Positions 1 through 7,086 are shown, numbered from the stretch's first letter. The stretch is DNA of 13,598 nucleotides from Pseudomonadota bacterium (GCA_021779655.1 JAJYAF010000021.1:1-13598); one strand, 5' to 3'. Translations and numbers: made by a program. Notes: generated by a model not told the origin, from the sequence alone.

Positions 1-4
1 CCGC

Positions 5-79
5 TCAGTGCCAGAACAGAAGAAGAATGATGATGATTGGCAGCGGCACGCCCAACAGCCAAAGCAGAATATATGGCAT
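5..79 (-). CDS. 24-residue hydrophobic membrane peptide
   Basis: This is a very short reading frame that starts MPYILLWLLGVPLP and continues as an unbroken run of Ile and Leu to the end Phe-Trp-His, then TGA. Almost the whole chain would fit one membrane-spanning helix, with a Pro-rich kink near residues 12-14. A purine-rich Shine-Dalgarno stretch (AAGGGGGG, complement of 85-92) lies about 5 nt before the ATG, which argues that it is translated. I recall similar tiny MPY-type hydrophobic peptides annotated as hypothetical in other Proteobacteria, but I cannot name a family. Function is unknown. It is transcribed away from the AEC transporter gene, and the region between them (80-306) shows no other gene. 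Confidence 0.55.
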   Translation of the reverse strand: MPYILLWLLGVPLPIIIILLLFWH

Positions 80-235
80 TCCACCCCCCCTTGAATTGAT
101 TTCATGACGAGACGGATCTTGGGGACGGGGGCTCTCCTTCAAGTCAGCGAGCTGGCTGGCCAGGATAAATAACCGCGATTACATGGTCTTGTTAGGTTTC
201 ATGACCTGCGCGCCGCGCGGTTTTCCGTCCGGTTT

Positions 236-276
236 CTGGCGCGCGATCGGTTCAGGTTGGCGCGATCATGCGCTAA
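236..276 (-). repeat. 41-bp dispersed repeat, left copy
   Basis: The reverse complement of this stretch matches 5706-5746 at 34 of 41 positions, and all seven differences are transitions. The shared core reads CGCATGATCGCG, then CAA, CTGAACCG and TCGCGCG. It lies 30 bp before the AEC transporter start and contains an in-frame stop (TAA at 274-276), so the transporter cannot start upstream of it. Confidence 0.7.
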
Positions 277-306
277 AGCGCGGGAAGCCCCTCCCTCGGA
301 ACGATC

Positions 307-1191
307 ATGCCGCCCCTTGTCAGCCATATTTTGGACGTTCTGTTTCCCCTCCTCGCCGTCAGCGCCATCGGCTATGCCAGCGGGCGGCGGCTTAAGCCGG
401 ATCTCTCCGCCGCCAACCGGCTCAACGTGGATGTATTCACCCCGGCCCTGGTGTTCAGTGTAATGGCGGGCCGGAATTTCCACATGCACGGCTTCGCCGG
501 CCTGACGATGGCTACCTTCCTCGTCATCGCCGGCTGCGGCGCGGCGGCCTGGCTCATCGCCCGGCTGCTGCGCATGGACCCGCGCACCCTGGTGCCGCCC
601 ATGATGTTCAATAATTGCGGCAATCTGGGTCTGCCCGTTGCCATGCTTGCCTTCGGCCAGGCGGCTCTGGGGGCGGCAGTGATCACTTTTCTCGTTTCCA
701 ACGCGCTGCAATTCTCCTTCGGCATCTGGCTGCTCGACCGGCAGGCGCGCTTTTCCGCCATCTGGCGTTCACCCTCCATCCAGGCGGGCGTGGCCGGTCT
801 CGCCATCGCCTTTTCCGGCATCCATCTCTGGCCGCCTTTGCTCGTCTCGGCCAAGATGCTGGGCGACATCTCGATTCCGCTGATGCTCTTCGCCCTGGGC
901 GTGCGCACGGCGGAGACGCGGCTGCGGGCGGTGGGAATCGGCATATTTGGGGCGGTTCTGCGGCCGGTCCTGGGCATGGGGCTGGCCTGGGCAGTGCTGG
1001 CGCTCATCCCCCTGCCACCACAGCAGCGCGCGCTGCTGCTGATCTTCGGCGCGCTGCCCCCCGCGGTGCTCAACTACATCTTCGCCGAGCGTTACCATCA
1101 GGAGCCGGACAAGGTCGCCTCCATCGTGCTCATCGGCAATATGGCGGGGCTGGTCTTCCTGCCCATCGCCCTGGCGCTCACCCTGGCCTAA
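307..1191 (+). CDS. AEC (auxin efflux carrier) family transporter
   Basis: This 294-residue inner-membrane protein has about eight to ten hydrophobic segments in two halves, as in the AEC/bile-acid-like fold (PF03547). Diagnostic features are the N-terminal 'FPLLAVSAIGY' helix, the NNCGNLGLP motif at residues 102-110 in the broken helix of the first half, 'SIPLMLFALGV' in the middle and the 'PPAVLNYIFAERY' segment of the second half. Bacterial members carry organic anions, for example malonate (MdcF) or malate. The only start after the in-frame TAA at 274-276 is ATG 307; its ribosome site (CGGA) is weak. The stop lies 3 bp from the end of the convergent CoA-transferase gene. Carriage of a dicarboxylate used by the neighbouring operon is inference from position and family only. 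Confidence 0.9.
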   Translation: MPPLVSHILDVLFPLLAVSAIGYASGRRLKPDLSAANRLNVDVFTPALVFSVMAGRNFHMHGFAGLTMATFLVIAGCGAAAWLIARLLRMDPRTLVPPMMFNNCGNLGLPVAMLAFGQAALGAAVITFLVSNALQFSFGIWLLDRQARFSAIWRSPSIQAGVAGLAIAFSGIHLWPPLLVSAKMLGDISIPLMLFALGVRTAETRLRAVGIGIFGAVLRPVLGMGLAWAVLALIPLPPQQRALLLIFGALPPAVLNYIFAERYHQEPDKVASIVLIGNMAGLVFLPIALALTLA

Positions 1192-1194
1192 CGT

Positions 1195-2409
1195 TCAAAT
1201 CACCCCGTGAGCGCGAAGCTGCTCCAGCTGTGCCGGTGTCACCCCGATCCGCGCCAGAATTTCCTCCGTATCCGCTCCGAGAGGCGGGGCCGCGCGGCAA
1301 GGCGGCGATTCCTGGTTTATTTTTACCGCCGCGCCGAGCATGGTCATCGTCCGCTCCGCGTCGCGCGCGGTGTAGTTCACGATACGCCCGGATTCGCGCG
1401 TATAAGCATTATCCAGCGCCTGGGCTATATCGTATACCGGCGCGGCCGGCACCGTGCCGCCGAACCGCTCAAGCCAGTGGGCCGTGGCGCGCGTGGAGAG
1501 CACGGCATCGAGTTCCTCCGTCAGGGCCTCACGGTTGGCCAGGCGGTCAGCGAAGGTGGTGAAGCGCCCATCCGCCGCCAGATCGGGCCGCCCGATCCGC
1601 TCCGCGAGAATTGGCCAGAATTTCTCTTTGTTGCACATTAGAAATATCCAACCATCCGCCGTTTTATAAAGCTGCGATGGGGTGAGGGAAGGATGCGCGG
1701 AACGGGGTTCCCGGCCCTGCACATGGCCGGAATTCAGATACCACGCCGCCAGGTAGTTCAGGTTCTGCAATGCCGTATCGAATAACGAGACATCCACATC
1801 ACAACCGCGCCCGGTGGCCCGCGCGCCGACGATGCCTGAAACCAGCGCCAGGGCCGCCGTGATGCCGGTCATGAAATCAACCAGTGAAATGCCGCATCGG
1901 GTGGGAGGACCGTCCGGCTCCCCGGTGAGACTGAGATAGCCCGCTTCCGCCTGCATCAGATAGTCATAACCAGGCCAGTTGGCGCGCGGCCCTTCGCGCC
2001 CATACGCGGAGAGATGCGCGCAAACGATCGCCGGATTGATCTCCGCGAGATTTGCATAGGTAAGGCCGAGCTTTGCCGGAATATCCCCGCGCAGATTGTC
2101 GAGCACGGCATCGGCACCTCGGACGAGGTCTCGAAAGATGCGCATGCCGTCCTGAGATTTGATGTTTAGCGTGATGCTGCGCTTGTTGCGGTTGAAGGCC
2201 TGGAAGAAATGTGAATCACCCGGGCCGAACAGGTGGGGGCCGACATATCGCCCCACATCCCCGCCCTCGGCCGGATTTTCGATCTTGATCACCTCGGCGC
2301 CCATATCGGCAAGAAACATCGAGCCGAACGGACCGGCGCCGTATTGTTCCACTGCCAGCACAGTTACCCCGGAGAGCGGCAGCGGGGTTGCTCCTGGTAG
2401 CGTCCGCAC
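1195..2409 (-). CDS. Class III CoA-transferase (CaiB/BaiF family)
   Basis: This 404-residue cytoplasmic enzyme is of normal length for family III CoA-transferases (PF02515), which move CoA between acyl-CoA and a free acid through an aspartyl-CoA thioester. The N-terminal 'LADMGAEVIKIENP' and 'FQAFNRNKRSITLNI' segments form the CoA site. 'WPGYDYLMQAEAG' holds the expected catalytic Asp149. 'DFMTGITAALALVSGI' and 'DVSLFDTALQNLNYLA' are also typical. The start is GTG at 2409, 4 bp past the stop of the acyl-CoA dehydrogenase, with no clear ribosome site, so translational coupling is likely. It is the last gene of the four-gene operon. By context it may activate a C5 dicarboxylate such as itaconate or mesaconate with succinyl-CoA; the substrate cannot be read from sequence. 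Confidence 0.92.
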   Translation of the reverse strand: MRTLPGATPLPLSGVTVLAVEQYGAGPFGSMFLADMGAEVIKIENPAEGGDVGRYVGPHLFGPGDSHFFQAFNRNKRSITLNIKSQDGMRIFRDLVRGADAVLDNLRGDIPAKLGLTYANLAEINPAIVCAHLSAYGREGPRANWPGYDYLMQAEAGYLSLTGEPDGPPTRCGISLVDFMTGITAALALVSGIVGARATGRGCDVDVSLFDTALQNLNYLAAWYLNSGHVQGREPRSAHPSLTPSQLYKTADGWIFLMCNKEKFWPILAERIGRPDLAADGRFTTFADRLANREALTEELDAVLSTRATAHWLERFGGTVPAAPVYDIAQALDNAYTRESGRIVNYTARDAERTMTMLGAAVKINQESPPCRAAPPLGADTEEILARIGVTPAQLEQLRAHGVI

Positions 2410-2413
2410 CGGT

Positions 2414-3589
2414 CTAGATCCGGTTGCGTTCGATCAGACGCTTGGCAATGATCAGACGCTGCATTTCGTTCGTCCCCTCCCCGATAACCAGAAGCGGTGC
2501 GTCACGATAGAGACGCTCGACCAGAAACTCCTTGCTGTAGCCGTATCCGCCGAAGATCCGCATCGCTTCCGCGGCGTTTTTCATGGCCGCCTCGGTTGCG
2601 AAGAGTTTCGCCATACCAGCCTCGAAGTCGCAGCGTTCACCCCTGTCCAGCGCCTGGGCGGCCGCCTCCGTCAACATCCGCGCCGCGGTGACCCGCGTCA
2701 CCATGTCGCCTAGCTTCAAGGCTATGGCTTGATGATCATAAATCGGCTTGCCGAAAGTCTGGCGCTGCTGACTATAGCGGACCGCTTCGTCGAGCGCCGC
2801 CTGGGCGACGCCGACGCCGCGCGCGGCGACATTGATACGCCCCAGTTCCAGGCCAGAAAGCGCGCATTGCAAGCCGTTGCCTTGCCTGCCGCCGATCAGC
2901 CGGCTGACAGGGACCTTGTAATCCTCAAAAACAAGCTCCGCGGAATCGATCCCCTTGTAACCGAGCTTTTCGAGCTTGCGCCCGACCCGAAAACCCTGCC
3001 CCTTGACAGCCAGCAGCATGCTCATGCCCTTGTGGCGCGGCTCGGCCGACGGATCGGTTTTCACGAGCAGCGCGAAGCAGCCGCCTTCGATCCCGTTGGA
3101 AATCCACGTCTTGGTGCCGTTAACGATGTAATGCTCCCCGTCCCGCCTGGCCACCGTGCGAACGGCTTGAAGATCGGTTCCACAACCAGGCTCCGTTAGC
3201 GCAAGCCCGCCGCGAAGCTCGCCGGTCGCGAATCGCGGCAGGAACTCCGATTTCTGCTCCGCCGTTCCCATGCGATCCACGATGCGGGCCATGATGAGAT
3301 GGGAATTGACGATCCCGGCAATCGACATCCAGACAACGGAAATCCGTTCGATGATGCGGGCGTAAACGCTCGGCCGCAGACCAAGCCCCCCGTATTCGGT
3401 TGGAATGATCGCGCCGAACAGTCCCATCTCCTTCATCCGCTCGACGATCTCGGTGGGGTATGTGTCGGCATGTTCAAGCTTCATCGCCACCGGCCGCACG
3501 TGGCGATCGAGAAACCGCTCCACTGATTCGAGAATGAGGCGCTCATGCGCTTCCATATCCGTACCCGAACTTGTGGACTTGGCGGTCAT
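2414..3589 (-). CDS. Acyl-CoA dehydrogenase
   Basis: This 391-residue FAD-dependent acyl-CoA dehydrogenase makes 2-enoyl-CoA and passes electrons to ETF. All three domains are present. The N-terminal helical domain spans about residues 15-125. The middle beta domain carries the FAD and substrate signature LTEPGCGTD (131-139) and 'TWISNG' (161-166). The C-terminal domain has 'RQTFGKPIYDHQAI' (276-289), 'IFGGYGYSKEF' and IGEGTNEMQ, in which Glu371 is the expected catalytic base. GAAGG precedes the ATG by about 10 nt, and Met12 is an alternative start. The gene lies 21 bp behind the MmgE/PrpD gene. In this context a branched or dicarboxylyl-CoA substrate such as methylsuccinyl-CoA is possible but unproven. 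Confidence 0.93.
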   Translation of the reverse strand: MTAKSTSSGTDMEAHERLILESVERFLDRHVRPVAMKLEHADTYPTEIVERMKEMGLFGAIIPTEYGGLGLRPSVYARIIERISVVWMSIAGIVNSHLIMARIVDRMGTAEQKSEFLPRFATGELRGGLALTEPGCGTDLQAVRTVARRDGEHYIVNGTKTWISNGIEGGCFALLVKTDPSAEPRHKGMSMLLAVKGQGFRVGRKLEKLGYKGIDSAELVFEDYKVPVSRLIGGRQGNGLQCALSGLELGRINVAARGVGVAQAALDEAVRYSQQRQTFGKPIYDHQAIALKLGDMVTRVTAARMLTEAAAQALDRGERCDFEAGMAKLFATEAAMKNAAEAMRIFGGYGYSKEFLVERLYRDAPLLVIGEGTNEMQRLIIAKRLIERNRI

Positions 3590-3610
3590 AGGCTCTGTAC
3601 CTTCAATTTT

Positions 3611-5029
3611 TCAGGCGGTGAAGCGGTTGGCAAGATCGCGTGCGCTTGGCGCCGCGGCGAGGCCAAGCACCGCCGCCTCGATCCGCTCGGCAACCTCCGG
3701 CGATAACGCGAGCGCGGCGTTTGTGCGATATTTTGCGATGATGTCATCATTGGACAGCGGGCGCTCGGGAGCGCCACGATTGATTTCCTCACGCTGGCGC
3801 AGCGTCCGCCCGTCCTTGGTCCGCACAATCAGCTCGCCGGAATAGGTTCGCGGAAACGGCGAATTCGGATCCGTTTCGTAACCGACTCGTGCTGCTACCG
3901 CAAGGATTTCCGGATCGTTCGTGGCTTCAATCTCACTGAGCGTGAGCTGCCCCCGGACCAGCGCCGCCGCAACCAGAAAGGGAATACTGAATTGCGCGTC
4001 ATAGGAATTGGACGGGCGCCGCTTATTGGCCTGGGGTTCGCAAACGATGGGGATGATCTGTGCGGGAACCGCCGCGGTTATCGACTCGACATCGTCGGCC
4101 CGCAGCCCGGCCTCACGCAGCAGCAGCGCGGCATCGATACAGGCATGCGTGAAATGGCAGACGGGATAGGGTTTTATGGCCGTCTGCTCGATTTCCCAAC
4201 ACTCGCCAAGGCCGGCGGTGGCGATCGAGAGGTCCCGCTGCGCCAGCCCTCCCGCCGCAAACATGTTGTAGAGACCGAAGCGGCCGGCATAGGGGCTGGT
4301 GGCGCCGACAAAGCCCTGCCGGGCGAGCGCGGCGGCGGTGATGGCCGCCTGCGCAGCCCACCCCGCGTGCAGACGCTTGTTCCAGGCCCCGTCTTCAAGG
4401 AATTCAAACGTACCGGAGGCCATCGACAAGGCGATGCCCTGTGCCGAGGCAAGCTCCCCGGCCGTGAGGCCCGCCAGCCTGCCTGCTGCCAGCACGCAAC
4501 CGAAAACGCCGACCGCGCTGGTGGGATGAAAACCGCGATCATGAAAAGCGCCACGCGCCACCGCACCGATACGGGTCGCGGCTTCCACGCCGATGATATA
4601 GGCAGTCAGCAGGGCGGCGCCCGAAGCGCCCGCCATCAAGGCGGCGGAAAGTGCCGCGGGGAACACGCTGGCGGAAGGATGGATGACCCCGCCAAGATGC
4701 GTATCGTCGAAATCGAGCGCGTGGCACAACAGGCCATTCACCAGCGCGGCATCCCGTGGCGGCAGCCGGACAGCGGTTCCCAGCACCGGAACATCGCCTG
4801 GACCGGCAAGCGGGCAGATCGCGCTGAGCGTGCGGTGTGCGAAATCATAGCGCGTGGAAACACAGGCGATGCCAACCACGTCAAGAATATGATGGGCGGC
4901 GCGGATACGGACCCGCTCCGGTATCTCCTCAAGACGCAGTGACGCCGCAAAGGAAGCAAGCCGCCCCGCCGGATCGGGGATATCGCTGCCGCCTGCCACC
5001 GCGGCACCAGGATCGCGCATCTCGTTCAT
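3611..5029 (-). CDS. MmgE/PrpD family protein (cis-aconitate decarboxylase / 2-methylcitrate dehydratase-like)
   Basis: This 472-residue protein has normal length for the MmgE/PrpD family (PF03972), which includes 2-methylcitrate dehydratase PrpD and animal cis-aconitate decarboxylase ACOD1/IRG1. Visible landmarks are HALDFDDTH (103-111), 'HPSASVFPA' (117-125), 'GFHPTSAVGVFG' (166-177), 'DGAWNKRLHAGWAAQ' (213-227), 'KPYPVCHFTHACIDA' (286-300) and 'AQFSIPFLVAAAL'. Asp106, Thr110, His117, His168 and Lys218 line up by eye with active-site residues I recall for ACOD1 (Asp93, Thr97, His103, His159, Lys207). GGAGGG lies 8 nt before the ATG. It is the second gene of the operon. Reaction and substrate are not settled by sequence: dehydratase, decarboxylase and isomerase roles all remain open. 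Confidence 0.9.
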   Translation of the reverse strand: MNEMRDPGAAVAGGSDIPDPAGRLASFAASLRLEEIPERVRIRAAHHILDVVGIACVSTRYDFAHRTLSAICPLAGPGDVPVLGTAVRLPPRDAALVNGLLCHALDFDDTHLGGVIHPSASVFPAALSAALMAGASGAALLTAYIIGVEAATRIGAVARGAFHDRGFHPTSAVGVFGCVLAAGRLAGLTAGELASAQGIALSMASGTFEFLEDGAWNKRLHAGWAAQAAITAAALARQGFVGATSPYAGRFGLYNMFAAGGLAQRDLSIATAGLGECWEIEQTAIKPYPVCHFTHACIDAALLLREAGLRADDVESITAAVPAQIIPIVCEPQANKRRPSNSYDAQFSIPFLVAAALVRGQLTLSEIEATNDPEILAVAARVGYETDPNSPFPRTYSGELIVRTKDGRTLRQREEINRGAPERPLSNDDIIAKYRTNAALALSPEVAERIEAAVLGLAAAPSARDLANRFTA

Positions 5030-5051
5030 TGTCCTTTCCCTCCAAGCCGAT

Positions 5052-5069
5052 GCATCCTTTTCAGGACGC
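5052..5069 (-). other. Intercistronic GAAA-tetraloop hairpin
   Basis: In the mRNA of the minus-strand operon this stretch folds as GCGUCCU-GAAA-AGGAUGC, a 7-bp stem with one G-U pair closed by a GNRA-type loop. It sits in the 54-nt gap between the MaoC and MmgE/PrpD genes, with no U-tract. It could be an RNA-processing or stability element, or chance. Confidence 0.35.
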
Positions 5070-5083
5070 TTGAACCCGATGCC

Positions 5084-5575
5084 TTATGCCGCCGCGCCGT
5101 CGTAAGGGCGGCTTGGGACCAGCGCGGATCGCTCGAACGTCAGGAAGACCGTCCCATCGGCCTTTATCCCCTCGGTTCGCGTGGTAACCACGCCCTGGCC
5201 GGGGCGCGAGGCGCTTTTCCGCACATCAAGCACTTCCGACCGCGCATAGATCGTATCGCCAGGGAATACGGGCGCGAGCAGGCGGATTTCCTTCCAGCCC
5301 AGATTCGCGATGGCATTGAGGCTGACATCATCCACGGTCATGCCTGTGACGATGGCAAGGGTGAGCGTGCTGTTGACAAGCGGCTTGCCGAATTCCGTCC
5401 TGGCAGCGAAATTACCATCACAGTGCAGCGGATGGCGGTTCATCGTCATCAGGCTGAAATTGATGTTGTCGGCCTCGGTGATCGTGCGTCCCGGCCAGTG
5501 CTGGTAACAGTCTCCCACACGGAAATCCTCAAGAAATCGGCCGTGCTTGTTGGCTGCCGCCGCAAGAGGGTCCAT
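5084..5575 (-). CDS. MaoC family hydratase/dehydratase
   Basis: This 163-residue single hot-dog-fold protein is of the MaoC-like type that hydrates 2-enoyl-CoA or dehydrates 3-hydroxyacyl-CoA. The hydratase segment is 'MNRHPLHCDGNFAARTEFG' (45-63), followed by 'PLVNSTLTLAIVTGMTVDD' and 'LGWKEIRLLAPVFPGDTIYA'. In classical (R)-hydratases such as PhaJ this segment is D-x-N-P-[LIV]-H. Here the His is kept (His51) but Asn46 stands at the Asp position. I recall a TMN-x-HPLH-x-D version in MaoC proteins found beside acyl-CoA dehydrogenase and CoA-transferase genes. AGGAAG precedes the ATG by 6 nt. It is the first gene of the operon, behind a candidate promoter at 5618-5647. Confidence 0.9.
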   Translation of the reverse strand: MDPLAAAANKHGRFLEDFRVGDCYQHWPGRTITEADNINFSLMTMNRHPLHCDGNFAARTEFGKPLVNSTLTLAIVTGMTVDDVSLNAIANLGWKEIRLLAPVFPGDTIYARSEVLDVRKSASRPGQGVVTTRTEGIKADGTVFLTFERSALVPSRPYDGAAA

Positions 5576-5617
5576 CGCGTTTCTTCCTATCCGCCGTCAG
5601 GCGTGCCTGGCTACGGC

Positions 5618-5647
5618 TATATGTCCGCAGATTCCGGCGCGAGTCAA
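5618..5647 (-). promoter_or_regulatory. Candidate promoter of the MaoC-led operon
   Basis: On the minus strand TTGACT (complement of 5642-5647) is followed after 18 nt by CATATA (complement of 5618-5623). This gives a leader of about 35 nt before the MaoC ribosome site. The -35 match is good; the -10 match is poor. Confidence 0.4.
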
Positions 5648-5698
5648 TTTTGCGAGGCGGTGGAAGGGCAGGTTCAGTAGGGGCAAAGCCATTTGCCA

Positions 5699-5732
5699 GT
5701 TCAGATTGACGCATGATCGCGTCAATCTGAAC
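5699..5732. other. Perfect 14-bp inverted repeat; possible terminator or dispersed palindrome
   Basis: The arms 5699-5712 (GTTCAGATTGACGC) and 5719-5732 are exact reverse complements around a 6-nt loop, ATGATC. It lies 10 bp beyond the wrbA stop and upstream of the candidate MaoC promoter, so it could end wrbA transcription. No T-tract follows on either strand, so it is not a standard intrinsic terminator. Its right arm is shared with the 41-bp repeat. Confidence 0.6.
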
Positions 5733-5746
5733 CGGTCGCGCGTTAG
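5706..5746 (+). repeat. 41-bp dispersed repeat, right copy
   Basis: This is the partner of 236-276, in inverted orientation, with 34 of 41 positions identical. It overlaps the wrbA stop codon (complement of 5743-5745). The two copies enclose the AEC transporter and the four-gene CoA operon. Confidence 0.7.
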
Positions 5747-6342
5747 CCGTGCAACTTGGCGGCGATGCGGGCGACATGCGCGCCCTGGAAGCGCGCGGCG
5801 CCGAGTTCGTTCGCGCTCGGCTGGCGCGATCCGTCGCCCCCGGTCAGGGTCGAGGCGCCATAAGGCGTGCCGCCCGCAACCTCCTCCACCCCGAGCAGGC
5901 CCTGATAGGTGTAAGGCAGGCCGACGATCACCATGCCGTGGTGGATCAGGTTGGTGATGATCGAGAACAGCGTTGTCTCCTGCCCGCCATGCTGGCTTGC
6001 GGTGCTGGTGAAGGCCGAACCGACCTTGCCCACCAGTTTCCCCTGCGCCCACAGCCCGCCGGTCTGATCCCAGAAATTGGCCATCTGCGATGAGACACGG
6101 CCATAGCGCGTGCCGGTGCCGACAATGATCGCGTCATATCCGGGCAATTCGTCCACCCGCGCCAACGGGGCCGGCTGGTCGAGCTTGAAATGGCTGCCGC
6201 GCGCCACTTCCTCGGGCACCAGTTCCGGAACCCGGCGGATATCCACCTCGGCCCCGGCTTCGCGCGCGCCTTCCGCAATGGCGTTGGCCATCGCCTCCAC
6301 ATGGCCATAGCTCGAATAATACAGCACCAGAACCTTCGTCAT
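5743..6342 (-). CDS. wrbA: NAD(P)H:quinone oxidoreductase, WrbA family
   Basis: This 199-residue flavodoxin-like FMN enzyme reduces quinones by two electrons with NAD(P)H, which avoids semiquinones. E. coli WrbA is 198 residues. The phosphate-binding loop follows strand one ('VLYYSSYGH', 6-14). '[19 protein letters not shown]' (75-93), '[12 protein letters not shown]' (113-124), 'NLIHHGM' (131-137, with the His near the flavin) and '[16 protein letters not shown]' are all hallmarks. The reading frame is open to 6360, but GGAG (complement of 6350-6353) sits 7 nt before ATG 6342, whose product begins [14 protein letters not shown]; that start is chosen. It lies 39 bp behind the pirin gene on the same strand and is probably co-transcribed with it. 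Confidence 0.96.
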   Translation of the reverse strand: MTKVLVLYYSSYGHVEAMANAIAEGAREAGAEVDIRRVPELVPEEVARGSHFKLDQPAPLARVDELPGYDAIIVGTGTRYGRVSSQMANFWDQTGGLWAQGKLVGKVGSAFTSTASQHGGQETTLFSIITNLIHHGMVIVGLPYTYQGLLGVEEVAGGTPYGASTLTGGDGSRQPSANELGAARFQGAHVARIAAKLHG

Positions 6343-6381
6343 CGCGTTACTCCGCTCCATTGTTGGTTGGGGTTGGCTCGT

Positions 6382-7080
6382 TCAGGCCGCATCCACGAGC
6401 ACGACCTCGGCATCCTGGAGCGCGGTCACGCTCAGGCCGGTCTCTCCGGTGAGCGCGGCGCCGTCACCCTCGCCGATAAGCACGCCGTTCACCGTGACCT
6501 CGCCGCGCGCCGGCACCAGATAGGCGTGCCGGGCGGGGCTGAGCGTGTATTCCACCGTGTGGCCGGCAGGCAGCGTCGCACCCAGCACCCTGGCATCGGC
6601 GCGGATCGGCAACGCCTCGGCATCCGCGGCGAAGCCGCTCGCCAGCGGCACGAATCGGCCCTCGCGGTCGGCACGGGGGAACGGCCGGCTGCCCCAGGAC
6701 GGCGCGCCGCCGCGCTCGCGCGGGAGAATCCAGATCTGGAACAGCGTGGTCGGCTCTGATTCATAATTGTATTCGGCATGACGTATTCCGCTGCCCGCGC
6801 TCATCACCTGCACGTCGCCGGCCGCCGTGCGGCCGCTGTTGCCCAGGCTGTCACGGTGGGTGACGGCGCCGTGCCGCACATATGTGATGATCTCCATATC
6901 CGCATGAGGGTGCGGCGGAAAGCCGGCGCCGGGCGCGATCTCATCGTCGTTCCACACCCGTAACGCGCCCCAGTTCATGCGCGCGGGGTCCCTATAGGAG
7001 GCGAAGGAGAAATGGTGCCGCGTGGTCAGCCAGCCATGGCTGGCACCTCCCAACTCGGCACGCGGCCGCCGCTCGATCAT
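6382..7080 (-). CDS. Pirin family protein (YhhW-like quercetinase)
   Basis: This 232-residue bicupin protein closely matches E. coli YhhW (231 residues), a metal-dependent quercetin 2,3-dioxygenase in vitro. The metal ligands are all present: His57 and His59 in 'PPHPHADMEIITYV', His101 and Glu103 in 'GSGIRHAEYN'. These are the positions I recall for YhhW. 'HHFSFASY' (22-29) and 'GALRVWNDDEIAPG' are family features. An open frame continues to 7242, but GGAGGG (complement of 7087-7092) sits 6 nt before ATG 7080 and the upstream residues do not look like pirin. WrbA follows on the same strand. The likely role is oxidative or phenolic stress; the in vivo substrate of most pirins is unknown. Confidence 0.93.
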   Translation of the reverse strand: MIERRPRAELGGASHGWLTTRHHFSFASYRDPARMNWGALRVWNDDEIAPGAGFPPHPHADMEIITYVRHGAVTHRDSLGNSGRTAAGDVQVMSAGSGIRHAEYNYESEPTTLFQIWILPRERGGAPSWGSRPFPRADREGRFVPLASGFAADAEALPIRADARVLGATLPAGHTVEYTLSPARHAYLVPARGEVTVNGVLIGEGDGAALTGETGLSVTALQDAEVVLVDAA

Positions 7081-7086
7081 GCTGCG

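Noticed and set aside
80..306. Other genes in the divergent gap before the AEC transporter
   Set aside because: Short open frames here have no ribosome site or family resemblance; apart from the 41-bp repeat I see nothing definite.
615..1562. Plus-strand open frame of 315 codons overlapping the AEC gene end and the CoA-transferase gene
   Set aside because: It is low-complexity Arg/Ala/Pro-rich shadow translation; both overlapped genes are firmly identified in other frames.
5699..5732. Classical Rho-independent terminator call for wrbA
   Set aside because: The stem is perfect but no T-run follows on either strand, so it is listed as an inverted repeat.
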